A DNA stretch of 14,025 bases from assembly GCA_030596245.1 (NCBI GenBank), contig JAUVKN010000078.1, positions 1 to 14,025 of the forward strand, given 5' to 3'. The notes under the pieces were generated by a model that searched no databases, was not told the DNA's origin, and was given only the letters and a program-made list of their open reading frames with translations. The stretch comes from Bacteroidia bacterium (lineage in GTDB: Bacteria; Bacteroidota; Bacteroidia; Bacteroidales; GCA-2748055). Of the stretch, positions 7,456 to 14,009 are shown piece after piece. A program made the position numbers and the translations under genes. Numbering within the stretch: the stretch's first letter is position 1; each line of letters opens with the position of its first letter.

Positions 7456-9049
7456 CAGAGTCAACTGGTTTACGACGGAGCCAGGGGGTTTCGGGACCGA
7501 AAATAAACAGGGCACAGAAGAAAGCTACAAAGGATGCCCCGGCGGCAGTCTCCAGGGTATCCTCATTCAACATGGAAAGCAGTATAAGGATCAGGAATCC
7601 GACTGCCATAAATGAGCGCTGCCGATTCGCCACAAATAGTGGAACCACCAGGGCCGCCAGGCATATGATCATTCCCGGGATCCCAAAGGAGATAAGAAGG
7701 GTCAGATACTGGTTATGGGCCCGCCTTCTCCACTTCTCGTAGAGGGGAGAATTGGTTGACTCATAATACTCTTTGAAAGCAGCTTTAACATCCCCATTCC
7801 CCACACCAAACAACAGGTTCTCCCGGGCAATTTTCCATCCTGCATCCAGGTAGAGGTAGCGCTGTACCACCGACTTTTCATTGGGATCGAAACCCATCCG
7901 GTACCGGTCTATTTCCCATATCACTTCGTAGATCCGTGGGTAAAGTTTGAACCGTTGCATATAGATGTGATTGGCTTTACCGTGTTCAATGGCCCTGACT
8001 TCAGCCTGAGAAAGTTGTTTCACCCCGGCAGCATCTTTCCTGAGTCCTTTGGATGTAAGAAACCTGATAAGCGTTCCCCGGATAGAGTTTCCATTGGTAG
8101 TCTGCCCTTTAAAATCGATCTCACTGATCCGGTTCCATTCCCGTTCCATCTCCAGATCACACACATGAAGCCAAATATAGTGACCATTCTCCACCTCCCT
8201 TTGTTCAGGACAGTTTTGATAACAATTCCCCTCCACTGTATGGGTATCGATCTCCTCAATCTTTAGTTCATCGAATGTGTAAAACTTGCCAATGGCGTGA
8301 CCCATGTAGATGATCGAAAAGAGCGGGATCATAATCACCGGTACAAATACCATGAAGCGTATTGCCACATCACGGATCTCAACAACTGCCCTCGCCAGCA
8401 GGAAGAAAGCCAGGAATCCAGCGATCACGATACCCGAAAGGGATTTCAGAAGTACCAGAAATATGGGGAACCATATCAGTCCCATCAGGTAAAAGATACG
8501 TTCGGACCTGGAAATGGAATTTCGCCGAATAAACAGGAAATATACGATGATCAAAAGGGTGAGTACGATCATCAGTGAGAACCGAATATGGCTCATAAAC
8601 AGTGAAAGATCGCGGTATCCCTCCACTTCCCCGGGCAGCCATCCAAGGAGCTTCATCACCGAAGCCATGGAGGCAGCGAAAACCCCCAATGCAAAAACCA
8701 ACAGGATGCGATCCATCTGTTGCCTGATTAAAGGAACCGAGGTTGTAACAATCAATGGTAACAATAAGAGCGGCAACTTCACCCTCATATCTTTCATGCT
8801 GTAAACAGGATCTTCAGACCATATCAAACCTATGGCATGGACCAGGAAAAAAGCCAGGAAGATCCAGAGGGCTCTGTTTCTTTTAAACCGGTCCCACTTC
8901 TCCCGAAACCTGCCTTCGGCAAGCCAGTTGATCAATAAAACAATCTGAAACATGGAGGTAGCGAAAACGGAGAGAGGCAGACTGATTGCAATTAATATCA
9001 GGGTATAAAAATACACCTGCTCATGTAATTGTTTTCGGGTTAGTTGCAT
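7448..9049 (-). CDS. O-antigen ligase family (Wzy_C) membrane protein
   Basis: At 533 residues this is a polytopic membrane protein of the O-antigen ligase/polymerase superfamily, which transfers or polymerises lipid-linked glycans at the outer face of the inner membrane. Helices cover about 12-42, 60-76, 92-105, 113-134, 157-175, 184-219, 231-250 and then 448-475 and 480-518. Between about 250 and 445 lies a long periplasmic loop typical of the Bacteroidota subfamily, with GTLIRFLTSKGLRKDAAGV (325-343), QRYLYLDAGWKIARENLLFGVGNGD (396-420 region) and RAHNQYLT (443-450). Arg397 and His445 sit where WaaL-type enzymes have essential Arg and His residues. SHIRFSL (153-159) and the late NEDTLETAAG (495-504) also fit. 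Cys276, Cys280 and Cys297 in the loop could form a disulfide. Ligase versus polymerase cannot be decided from sequence. Its last codons overlap the DNA glycosylase gene by 8 bp; the sulfotransferase gene is 90 bp upstream on the same strand. Confidence 0.9.
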   Translation of the reverse strand: MQLTRKQLHEQVYFYTLILIAISLPLSVFATSMFQIVLLINWLAEGRFREKWDRFKRNRALWIFLAFFLVHAIGLIWSEDPVYSMKDMRVKLPLLLLPLIVTTSVPLIRQQMDRILLVFALGVFAASMASVMKLLGWLPGEVEGYRDLSLFMSHIRFSLMIVLTLLIIVYFLFIRRNSISRSERIFYLMGLIWFPIFLVLLKSLSGIVIAGFLAFFLLARAVVEIRDVAIRFMVFVPVIMIPLFSIIYMGHAIGKFYTFDELKIEEIDTHTVEGNCYQNCPEQREVENGHYIWLHVCDLEMEREWNRISEIDFKGQTTNGNSIRGTLIRFLTSKGLRKDAAGVKQLSQAEVRAIEHGKANHIYMQRFKLYPRIYEVIWEIDRYRMGFDPNEKSVVQRYLYLDAGWKIARENLLFGVGNGDVKAAFKEYYESTNSPLYEKWRRRAHNQYLTLLISFGIPGMIICLAALVVPLFVANRQRSFMAVGFLILILLSMLNEDTLETAAGASFVAFFCALFIFGPETPWLRRKPVDSDE

Positions 9050-9122
9050 GGATGAACAGCACTCCTATTTATAAATAACTAAACGGGTGGCTTTCTATTG
9101 TGCAAATTAGATGAAATAATCC

Positions 9123-9140
9123 ATTGAGAGGTGTCTCAAT
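9123..9140 (-). terminator. Small hairpin just after the sulfotransferase stop
   Basis: A perfect 7-bp stem (ATTGAGA / TCTCAAT) with a four-base loop begins at the last base of the stop codon. On the minus strand it is followed by GGATTATTTC rather than a clean T run, so it would be a weak intrinsic terminator or simply an mRNA 3'-end structure. If it works, the O-antigen ligase has its own promoter in the remaining 70 bp. Confidence 0.35.
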
Positions 9141-9874
9141 CAGTCATAACCACACTGTTTCAACAGCTCTTTCCCTTTCGGATTTCCTGTCAGCTCTTCA
9201 ACCCTCTCTTTATACTTCGGATCTTTCCATTTTGAAATAGAGCTTTTGTGAAGCAGTTGGATACTGGAAAATAAAGCTATGTTCTCAGTAACTGTAGTAT
9301 TTTCGTGCCAGTTTAAGATCTCCTTTGACAGAGAGATATTCAGGAAGGAGCAAATTTTTGCTGCAGCAGCCTCAAAATCCAATATTAACTCCTCATATTT
9401 AATTGTAAGAACTTTTGGGTGGTTAATATATTTCATTCCTTCTGATACATCACTAATCCACCGTTCCGGTGACACCCAATACCTCGCTTCATCTTTGGGA
9501 TGTTTTGATAATATTACATCCCGTCCATCTCTGATGGTTTGAATGAAACGGAAATCTCCCTTAAAATAATTATCTATATCATCCAGCCACTGTATATTAC
9601 TGGGAGACTTTTCGCACCATCGATTTACGGAATCCGGAATCTTATTTATTAACAGTTGGGTGTATAATCTATCGATTCTTGTGGGAATGGAATTTCCCGA
9701 TTTATCCTTTAATACCTTATCAAACAGCCCTAACTCTTTTGAAAAGCAATGAATATCATTGTGTGATGAAAGGATAGAGAGTAATAAAGTTGTTCCTGTT
9801 CTTGCACAACCGCCAATAAAAATTGGAGGTTCAGTAAATCTCCTCTTCTCAACTCTTTTCCCAAGAATGATCAA
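9140..9874 (-). CDS. PAPS-dependent sulfotransferase family protein
   Basis: This 244-residue protein matches the Sulfotransfer_3-type family, which moves sulfate from PAPS to a hydroxyl or amine acceptor. Seen in order: the 5'-phosphosulfate loop IFIGGCARTGTTLL (18-31), RWCEKSPSN (85-93), the 3'-phosphate site TIRDGRDV (113-120), KYEELILDF (159-167) and a C-terminal GKELLKQCGYD, usual for the family. The frame has no ATG before the P-loop; the first in-frame Met is near residue 147, well past the cofactor site. I therefore take the TTG at 9874; a CTG at 9883 is the only other near-cognate codon before the frame closes at 9895. The gene is visibly AT-richer (about 35-38% G+C in lines counted by hand) than the ligase gene beside it, suggesting transfer. 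Its neighbour suggests a surface glycan acceptor, but this is inference. Confidence 0.85.
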   Translation of the reverse strand: MIILGKRVEKRRFTEPPIFIGGCARTGTTLLLSILSSHNDIHCFSKELGLFDKVLKDKSGNSIPTRIDRLYTQLLINKIPDSVNRWCEKSPSNIQWLDDIDNYFKGDFRFIQTIRDGRDVILSKHPKDEARYWVSPERWISDVSEGMKYINHPKVLTIKYEELILDFEAAAAKICSFLNISLSKEILNWHENTTVTENIALFSSIQLLHKSSISKWKDPKYKERVEELTGNPKGKELLKQCGYD

Positions 9875-9912
9875 TAATGGCAGAAATGGCTTTTATTGCT
9901 GAATTGAAAATG

Positions 9913-9967
9913 GATTGACTCTCCCCGCAGAAAGCTGCGGGGAACCGAAGCTCGGCGGAAGCCAATC
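9913..9967. repeat. Structured palindromic repeat, copy 1
   Basis: The element folds into three nested parts. An outer stem pairs GATTG (9913-9917) with CAATC (9963-9967). Inside it a perfect 8-bp hairpin pairs CCCCGCAG (9923-9930) with CTGCGGGG (9935-9942) around AAAG. After AACCGA comes AGCTCGGCGGAAGC, a weaker second hairpin. The same plan recurs in copy 2. It lacks a T run, so it is not an ordinary terminator. It resembles REP or small MITE-type elements; no transposase gene is nearby. Confidence 0.7.
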
Positions 9968-9993
9968 ATCGATTAATAGATTATTTTATTTGT

Positions 9994-10061
9994 GCTCGCT
10001 AACCCCGAAGTAGAACTTCGGGGAACCGAGTCTACGAGCTCAGCGGAGCTAATGCGCGAGC
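9994..10061. repeat. Structured palindromic repeat, copy 2
   Basis: An outer stem pairs GCTCGC (9994-9999) with GCGAGC (10056-10061). Inside it a perfect 9-bp hairpin pairs CCCCGAAGT (10003-10011) with ACTTCGGGG (10015-10023) around AGA. A second hairpin pairs AGCTC (10037-10041) with GAGCT (10046-10050) around AGCG. It shares CCCCG...CGGGGAACCGA and AGCTC.GCGGA with copy 1, while the paired bases that differ between copies differ on both arms. Confidence 0.7.
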
Positions 10062-10204
10062 GTAATTCATATCAAGATACCGTATGTTGGATAGCGGCTA
10101 TTTGAACAATGTCTATTGGAGTATGTTTTTACAATGTAATATTGAGTCTATATGACTGAATTTCTGTGAATTATGAATTCACTAATTTTATTGTTGATAT
10201 CTTC

Positions 10205-10233
10205 TTGTTTTAAAGAAATTAATTGTATTTTTG
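10205..10233 (+). promoter_or_regulatory. Putative rplM operon promoter, Bacteroidota -33/-7 type
   Basis: TATTTTTG at 10226-10233 matches the -7 consensus TAnnTTTG fully, and a TTGTTTT begins 21 bp upstream at 10205, near the expected -33 position. Transcription would start around 10240, giving a leader of under 30 nt before the rplM GTG. That leaves little room for a leader RNA. Confidence 0.6.
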
Positions 10234-10267
10234 CGAACCACAAAATAAGGCATAAAACAGTATAACA

Positions 10268-10723
10268 GTGAATACATTAAGTTACAAAACAGCTTCAGCA
10301 AATAAAGATACCGTCCAGAAGGAGTGGTTTATTGTTGATGCCAAGGATGAGATACTGGGGCGTCTTGCTTCAAAGATAGCATATATCCTCAGGGGAAAGC
10401 ATAAGCCAAGTTTCACTCCCAATGTGGATTGCGGTGACAATGTAATCGTGATCAATGCCGAGAAGATAAAGCTTACAGGTAAGAAAATGACCGAGAAGCA
10501 ATATATACGCCACACAGGTTATCCTGGCGGACAGCGTACCCAAACTCCCGAAGATCTTCTGTCCAAGAAACCCGAAGCCGTTGTAGAGAGGGCCATAAAA
10601 GGGATGCTTCCCAAAAGCAGGCTTGGCAGTGCAATCTTCAACAACCTTCATGTTTTTGCCGGTGAGATGCATCCGCATGATGCTCAGCAACCCAAGAAAC
10701 TGGACTTAAATACTATTAAATAA
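10268..10723 (+). CDS. rplM: Large-subunit ribosomal protein L13 (uL13)
   Basis: L13 is an early-assembling 23S rRNA binding protein of the 50S subunit. The 151-residue product carries EWFIVDAKDEILGRLAS (19-35 region), GDNVIVINAEKIKLTGKK (56-73), RHTGYPGG (81-88) and AIKGMLPKSRLG (109-120), all family signatures. The start is GTG at 10268; it yields the MNTLSYKTASANK N-terminus expected of Bacteroidota L13, and no ATG in the frame would do so. It is the first gene of a probable rplM-rpsI pair, with only 5 bp to the next start. Confidence 0.97.
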   Translation: MNTLSYKTASANKDTVQKEWFIVDAKDEILGRLASKIAYILRGKHKPSFTPNVDCGDNVIVINAEKIKLTGKKMTEKQYIRHTGYPGGQRTQTPEDLLSKKPEAVVERAIKGMLPKSRLGSAIFNNLHVFAGEMHPHDAQQPKKLDLNTIK

Positions 10724-10728
10724 TTATC

Positions 10729-11115
10729 ATGGAAGTTATCAATACGATAGGAAGAAGGAAGGCAGCCATTGCCAGGATTTATATGAGTGAAGGTAAGGGC
10801 CAGATTATCGTAAACAACAGAGATTTTAAAGAATATTTTCCTGACAAACTACATCATTACGTTGTTGAGCAGCCTCTGAATCTTCTTGAAGTAAGAGAGA
10901 CTTACGACATCAAGGTCAATCTTGATGGTGGTGGAATGACCGGTCAGGCTGAAGCACTTCGCCTTGCTATTTCAAGGGCGCTGATCAAAATAAATCCCGA
11001 GTACAAACCTGCCCTCAGGGCTGAAGGATTTGTTACCAGGGATCCACGTGTTGTTGAACGCAAGAAGCCAGGCCAGCCCAAAGCCAGGAAGCGCTTCCAG
11101 TTCAGCAAGCGTTAA
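10729..11115 (+). CDS. rpsI: Small-subunit ribosomal protein S9 (uS9)
   Basis: S9 sits in the 30S head; its basic C-terminal tail reaches the P site and its last Arg contacts the tRNA anticodon stem. The 128-residue product begins with INTIGRRKAAIARIY (4-18), includes GGGMTGQAEALRLAISRAL and ends KARKRFQFSKR, with the terminal SKR intact. Length is normal. It follows rplM by 5 bp, the usual rplM-rpsI pairing. No terminator is apparent before rpsB, so readthrough into rpsB is plausible. Confidence 0.98.
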   Translation: MEVINTIGRRKAAIARIYMSEGKGQIIVNNRDFKEYFPDKLHHYVVEQPLNLLEVRETYDIKVNLDGGGMTGQAEALRLAISRALIKINPEYKPALRAEGFVTRDPRVVERKKPGQPKARKRFQFSKR

Positions 11116-11144
11116 CAGAGATTTTCTATACTTAATCATTGCGA

Positions 11145-11181
11145 AACCAGCAGGACTCCAACTTAGGACTACCTGCAGGTT
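11145..11181 (+). promoter_or_regulatory. Hairpin in the rpsB leader
   Basis: AACC-A-GCAGG (11145-11154) pairs with CCTGC-A-GGTT (11172-11181): nine base pairs broken only by one A-A mismatch. The 17-nt loop can itself close TCC (11157-11159) with GGA (11166-11168). It ends 20 nt before the rpsB ATG and has no T run, so it looks like a translational leader rather than a terminator. Autoregulation by S2 is known in gamma-proteobacteria; applying it here is inference. Confidence 0.4.
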
Positions 11182-11201
11182 GACCAGCAAAAATTAAAAA
11201 A

Positions 11202-12356
11202 ATGCCAGAAATAAGTTTTAAAGAATTATTGGATGCAGGTGTCCATTTTGGTCACCTTAAGAGAAAGTGGAACCCCGCAATGGCTCCTTATATTTTTATG
11301 GAGAAGAATGGTATCCACATTATTGATCTCAACAAGACTGAAATCAAATTGGAAGAGGCAGCTTCTGCCATGAAGCAGATTGCCAAGAGTGGCCGTAAGA
11401 TTCTTTTTGTGGCCACCAAGAAGCAGGCCAAAGATATTGTAGCCGAGAAGGTGAAGGAGATTAACATGCCTTATGTAACTGAACGTTGGCCCGGTGGAAT
11501 GCTCACCAACTTCCCTACCATCAGGAAAGCAGTGAAGAAGATGTCTGCCATTGATAAGATGGGCACCGACGGAACGTTTACTGTGCTTTCAAAGCGTGAA
11601 AGACTCCAGATTACCCGTCAGCGTGCCAAGCTTGAGAAGAACCTTGGGTCCATTGCTGACCTAACCCGTCTTCCTGCTGCCATGTTTATCGTGGACGTTC
11701 ACAAAGAGTACATTGCCGTACGCGAAGCCAACAGGCTCAACATTCCTGTTTTCGCCATGGTAGATACCAACTCCGATCCCCGGAATATCGAGTTTCCCAT
11801 CCCATCAAACGACGATGCGTCCAAATCAATCGCTCTGATCATTAACTATGTGACTGAAGCTGTGGCGGAAGGACTGAGTGAAAGAAAGATGGAGAAGGAG
11901 AAAGAAGCCTCAGAGTCTAAGAGTAAGAAAGAAAAAAGTGAGAAAGCAAAGAGTGAGGAAGATGCTGCCGGAGGAACTGAGGTCCAAAAGACCCCCGGAG
12001 AACGTGGGAGAGAAGGAAAGAGAGAACGTAAGAAAGTAGAGAGACATTCGGATGAGATAAGACAGCAGCCAAAGAGCGCTGCAAAAGCTGAAGTGAAAGA
12101 GGAGAAGAAGGAAGAGCCGCAAGCTAAGAAAGCTGAAGTGAAGGAAGAGAAAAAAGAGGAGCAACAACCTGAGAAAGCTGAAGTGAAGAAGGAAGAGCCG
12201 CAACCGAAGGACCTGAAGCCAGAGGCGAAGAGCGATGAGAAAGCTGAAGTGAAGGAAGAGAAGAAGGAAGAGCCACAAGCTAAGAAAGCTGAAGTGAAAG
12301 AGGAGAAGAAAGAGGAGCCAAAAGCTGAGGAGCCTAAGTCAGACGAGAAGGCATAA
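11202..12356 (+). CDS. rpsB: Small-subunit ribosomal protein S2 (uS2) with a long K/E-rich C-terminal repeat extension
   Basis: Residues 1-229 are a complete S2: ELLDAGVHFGHLKRKWNPAM (8-27), IHIIDLNKT (38-46), ILFVATKKQA (67-76), RWPGGMLTNF (95-104) and IPVFAMVDTNSDP (181-193). S2 binds the back of the 30S subunit between head and body. The protein then continues to residue 384, about 155 residues past the conserved core. Residues 230-295 are charged and low-complexity; residues 296-383 are five repeats that each start AEVK (296, 311, 326, 348, 363), three of them followed by EEKKEEP and one by EEKKEEQ. The tail is probably disordered or helical. The frame runs cleanly to a TAA and a normal tsf follows, so it is not obviously a frameshift artefact. 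The start has an A-rich upstream stretch. Confidence 0.97.
   Translation: MPEISFKELLDAGVHFGHLKRKWNPAMAPYIFMEKNGIHIIDLNKTEIKLEEAASAMKQIAKSGRKILFVATKKQAKDIVAEKVKEINMPYVTERWPGGMLTNFPTIRKAVKKMSAIDKMGTDGTFTVLSKRERLQITRQRAKLEKNLGSIADLTRLPAAMFIVDVHKEYIAVREANRLNIPVFAMVDTNSDPRNIEFPIPSNDDASKSIALIINYVTEAVAEGLSERKMEKEKEASESKSKKEKSEKAKSEEDAAGGTEVQKTPGERGREGKRERKKVERHSDEIRQQPKSAAKAEVKEEKKEEPQAKKAEVKEEKKEEQQPEKAEVKKEEPQPKDLKPEAKSDEKAEVKEEKKEEPQAKKAEVKEEKKEEPKAEEPKSDEKA
12087..12350 (+). repeat. In-frame tandem repeats encoding the S2 tail
   Basis: Five imperfect units each begin GCTGAAGTGAA. Three are 45 bp (starting 12087, 12132 and 12243) and two are longer, 66 bp (from 12177) and 63 bp (from 12288). All lengths are multiples of three, so changes in copy number keep the frame. 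The units are purine-rich on the coding strand. Units one and four are the most alike, pointing to recent duplication or gene conversion. Confidence 0.85.
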
Positions 12357-12394
12357 TTATTTTAATTGATAAACACATTAAAAGAGAATATAAC

Positions 12395-13216
12395 ATGGCT
12401 GATATTAAAGCTGCAGATGTACAGAGACTGAGGAAAGCCACTGGTGCTGGAATGATGGACTGTAAAAAAGCATTGCAGGAAGCTGATGGTGATTTTGATA
12501 AGGCAATAGATTTTATCCGCAAAAAGGGTCAGGCCATTGCTAACAAGCGTTCCGACCGCGATGCCAGTGAAGGCAATGTACAGGCTAAAGTTGAAGGTAA
12601 CTTTGGCGCCCTGATCTCACTGAACTGTGAAACAGACTTTGTGGCAAAAAATGAGAACTTCGTTAAGTTTTCCTCTTCCATCCTGGACCTGGCCGTTGCT
12701 GAAAAGCCAGCCGACCTGGAAGCATTGAAAGCCCTTCCTTTTGAAGGAAAAACTGTTGTCGATGTAGTTACTGAACAGTCAGGAAAGATTGGAGAGAAAT
12801 TGGAACTTGCTTATTTTGATTCTATTCAGGCCGAAAAGGTACAGGCTTACAATCATTTTGGAAACAACCTTGCAACCCTGGTGGGTTTTAATAAGGCTGA
12901 TGTGGACGAACAGGTGGCCAAGGATGTGGCCATGCAGATCGCTGCCATGTCTCCTGTAGCAGTGGCCGAAAGTGATGTTCCTGCCGAAGTGATTGCAAAG
13001 GAAAAGGAAATTGGACGCGCAAAAGCCATACAGGAAGGGAAACCAGAAAACATTGTGGACCGCATTGCCGAGGGAATGGTCAAGAAATTCCTCAAGGAAG
13101 CCACCCTGTTGAATCAGGAGTTCACCAAAGATAACAAGAAGACCATTGGTCAGTACCTCAAGGAAGCTGACAAAGATCTCCAGGTTACCGGTTTTAAAAG
13201 ATTCGCCATAAAATAA
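12395..13216 (+). CDS. tsf: Translation elongation factor Ts
   Basis: EF-Ts releases GDP from EF-Tu so that it can be reloaded with GTP. The 273-residue product has the N-terminal UBA-like domain ending in TGAGMMDCKKAL (16-27), then the core with CETDFVAKNENF (78-89), where Asp and Phe of the TDFV motif wedge into EF-Tu. The C-terminal subdomain with VDRIAEGMVKKFLKEATLLNQEF follows in normal order. Length is as expected for Bacteroidota. It follows rpsB by 38 bp in the classic rpsB-tsf order and is followed by a strong hairpin. Confidence 0.98.
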   Translation: MADIKAADVQRLRKATGAGMMDCKKALQEADGDFDKAIDFIRKKGQAIANKRSDRDASEGNVQAKVEGNFGALISLNCETDFVAKNENFVKFSSSILDLAVAEKPADLEALKALPFEGKTVVDVVTEQSGKIGEKLELAYFDSIQAEKVQAYNHFGNNLATLVGFNKADVDEQVAKDVAMQIAAMSPVAVAESDVPAEVIAKEKEIGRAKAIQEGKPENIVDRIAEGMVKKFLKEATLLNQEFTKDNKKTIGQYLKEADKDLQVTGFKRFAIK

Positions 13217-13236
13217 TTTGATTATTTGATACTATC

Positions 13237-13280
13237 AAAAGCTGTCTTGCTTCATTGCAGGGCAGCTTTTTTATTTTTAT
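13237..13280 (+). terminator. Intrinsic terminator or attenuator after tsf
   Basis: AAAAGCTGTCTTGC (13237-13250) pairs with GCAGGGCAGCTTTT (13257-13270) over 14 pairs, two of them G-T, around a TTCATT loop. The right arm runs directly into a T-rich tail (13271-13280), giving the form of a Rho-independent terminator. It begins 20 bp after the tsf stop and ends about 18 bp before pyrH. Confidence 0.85.
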
Positions 13281-13298
13281 TACTTTTAAAAGAAAAAA

Positions 13299-14009
13299 AT
13301 GGCAGCATATAAGCGCATTTTACTCAAACTGAGCGGTGAAGCGCTCATGGCCGGTCGCTCTCACGGCATTGATCCCGGACGACTGGAAGATTACATCGAA
13401 GAGATCATTGAAGTATCCCGCATGGGAACCCAGGTGGGGATCGTCATCGGTGGAGGTAATATCTTTAGGGGAATTTCGGGTGTGGAAGCCGGGTTTGACC
13501 GCGTAAAAGGTGATTATATGGGCATGCTGGCCACAGTCATCAACGGACTTGCACTTCAATCAGCATTTGAGTCCAAGGGAGCCTCTGCCCGGTTGTTCAC
13601 TGCCATCAGAATGGAACCTGTGGCCGAGTTTTACTACAAACCAAGGGTAATCAAGGCCCTGGAAAACAACGAGATCGTTATCTTTTCAGGAGGTACAGGC
13701 AATCCCTACTTCACCACCGATACCGCTTCTACCCTGCGTGCCATAGAGATGGAAGCCGACGTGATGTTAAAAGGAACCCGTGTTGATGGTGTCTATACCA
13801 GTGACCCTGAAAAAGATCCGGAAGCAGAAAAGTATGATGAACTCACCTTTAACGAAGCGTTGCAGAAGGAGTTACGCATCCTGGACCTCACTGCTTTTAC
13901 CATGTGCAAAGAGAATGATTTACCCATTATCGTCTTCAATATGAATGAGAAAGGGAATCTGAAAAGACTTATTTCGGGCAAAAAAGTTGGTACTTTAATC
14001 AAAATTTAG
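13299..14009 (+). CDS. pyrH: UMP kinase
   Basis: PyrH phosphorylates UMP to UDP with ATP and belongs to the amino-acid-kinase fold, unrelated to eukaryotic UMP/CMP kinases. The 236-residue product shows LLKLSGEAL (8-16), IVIGGGNIFRG (48-58), GDYMGMLATVIN (71-82), FSGGTGNPYFTTDTA (129-143) and LKGTRVDGVYTSDP (157-170), the complete set for bacterial PyrH. Length is typical. It occupies its usual place after tsf; frr would be expected just beyond the right edge. The tsf terminator ends only about 18 bp before the ATG, so expression must come from readthrough or from a promoter embedded in the terminator tail, where TACTTTTA is a near match to the -7 element. Confidence 0.98.
   Translation: MAAYKRILLKLSGEALMAGRSHGIDPGRLEDYIEEIIEVSRMGTQVGIVIGGGNIFRGISGVEAGFDRVKGDYMGMLATVINGLALQSAFESKGASARLFTAIRMEPVAEFYYKPRVIKALENNEIVIFSGGTGNPYFTTDTASTLRAIEMEADVMLKGTRVDGVYTSDPEKDPEAEKYDELTFNEALQKELRILDLTAFTMCKENDLPIIVFNMNEKGNLKRLISGKKVGTLIKI

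Larger units (their letters stand above)
9875..10267. other. Divergent intergenic region with two structured repeats and the rplM promoter
   Basis: This 393-bp region separates the minus-strand sulfotransferase from the plus-strand rplM. It holds two related palindromic elements (9913-9967 and 9994-10061) and the rplM promoter near its right end. The pair is loosely bracketed by a 6-bp inverted match, TGAATT at 9900-9905 and AATTCA at 10064-10069, which is short enough to be chance. No coding potential is evident. The stretch 10070-10204 is AT-rich and I see nothing definite in it. No TAnnTTTG element is visible on the minus strand in the 38 bp between the sulfotransferase start and the first repeat. 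Confidence 0.7.

Noticed and set aside
9096..9115. A -7-like element (TAATTTG, minus strand) upstream of the O-antigen ligase
   Set aside because: The spacing between TA and TTTG is one base short of TAnnTTTG, and no -33 element is clear.
9913..10061. Hairpins read as Rho-independent terminators
   Set aside because: Neither GC-rich hairpin is followed by a T run on either strand, and both lie upstream of the two divergent genes rather than after one.
9913..10061. CRISPR array
   Set aside because: There are only two copies, of unequal length, with arms that differ in sequence and no cas genes nearby.
10234..10267. A ribosomal-protein leader RNA upstream of rplM
   Set aside because: The space between the predicted start of transcription and the GTG is under 30 nt and shows no stable stem.
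11960..12086. Possible frameshift in the S2 tail before the repeats
   Set aside because: The sequence changes character (GERGREGKRERKK), but the frame stays open and the repeats resume in the same frame; the one neighbouring frame I spot-checked hits a stop.
11910..12278. A Leu/Phe-rich open frame antisense to the S2 tail
   Set aside because: It is the complement of Lys/Glu codons in the repeats and follows automatically from their composition.
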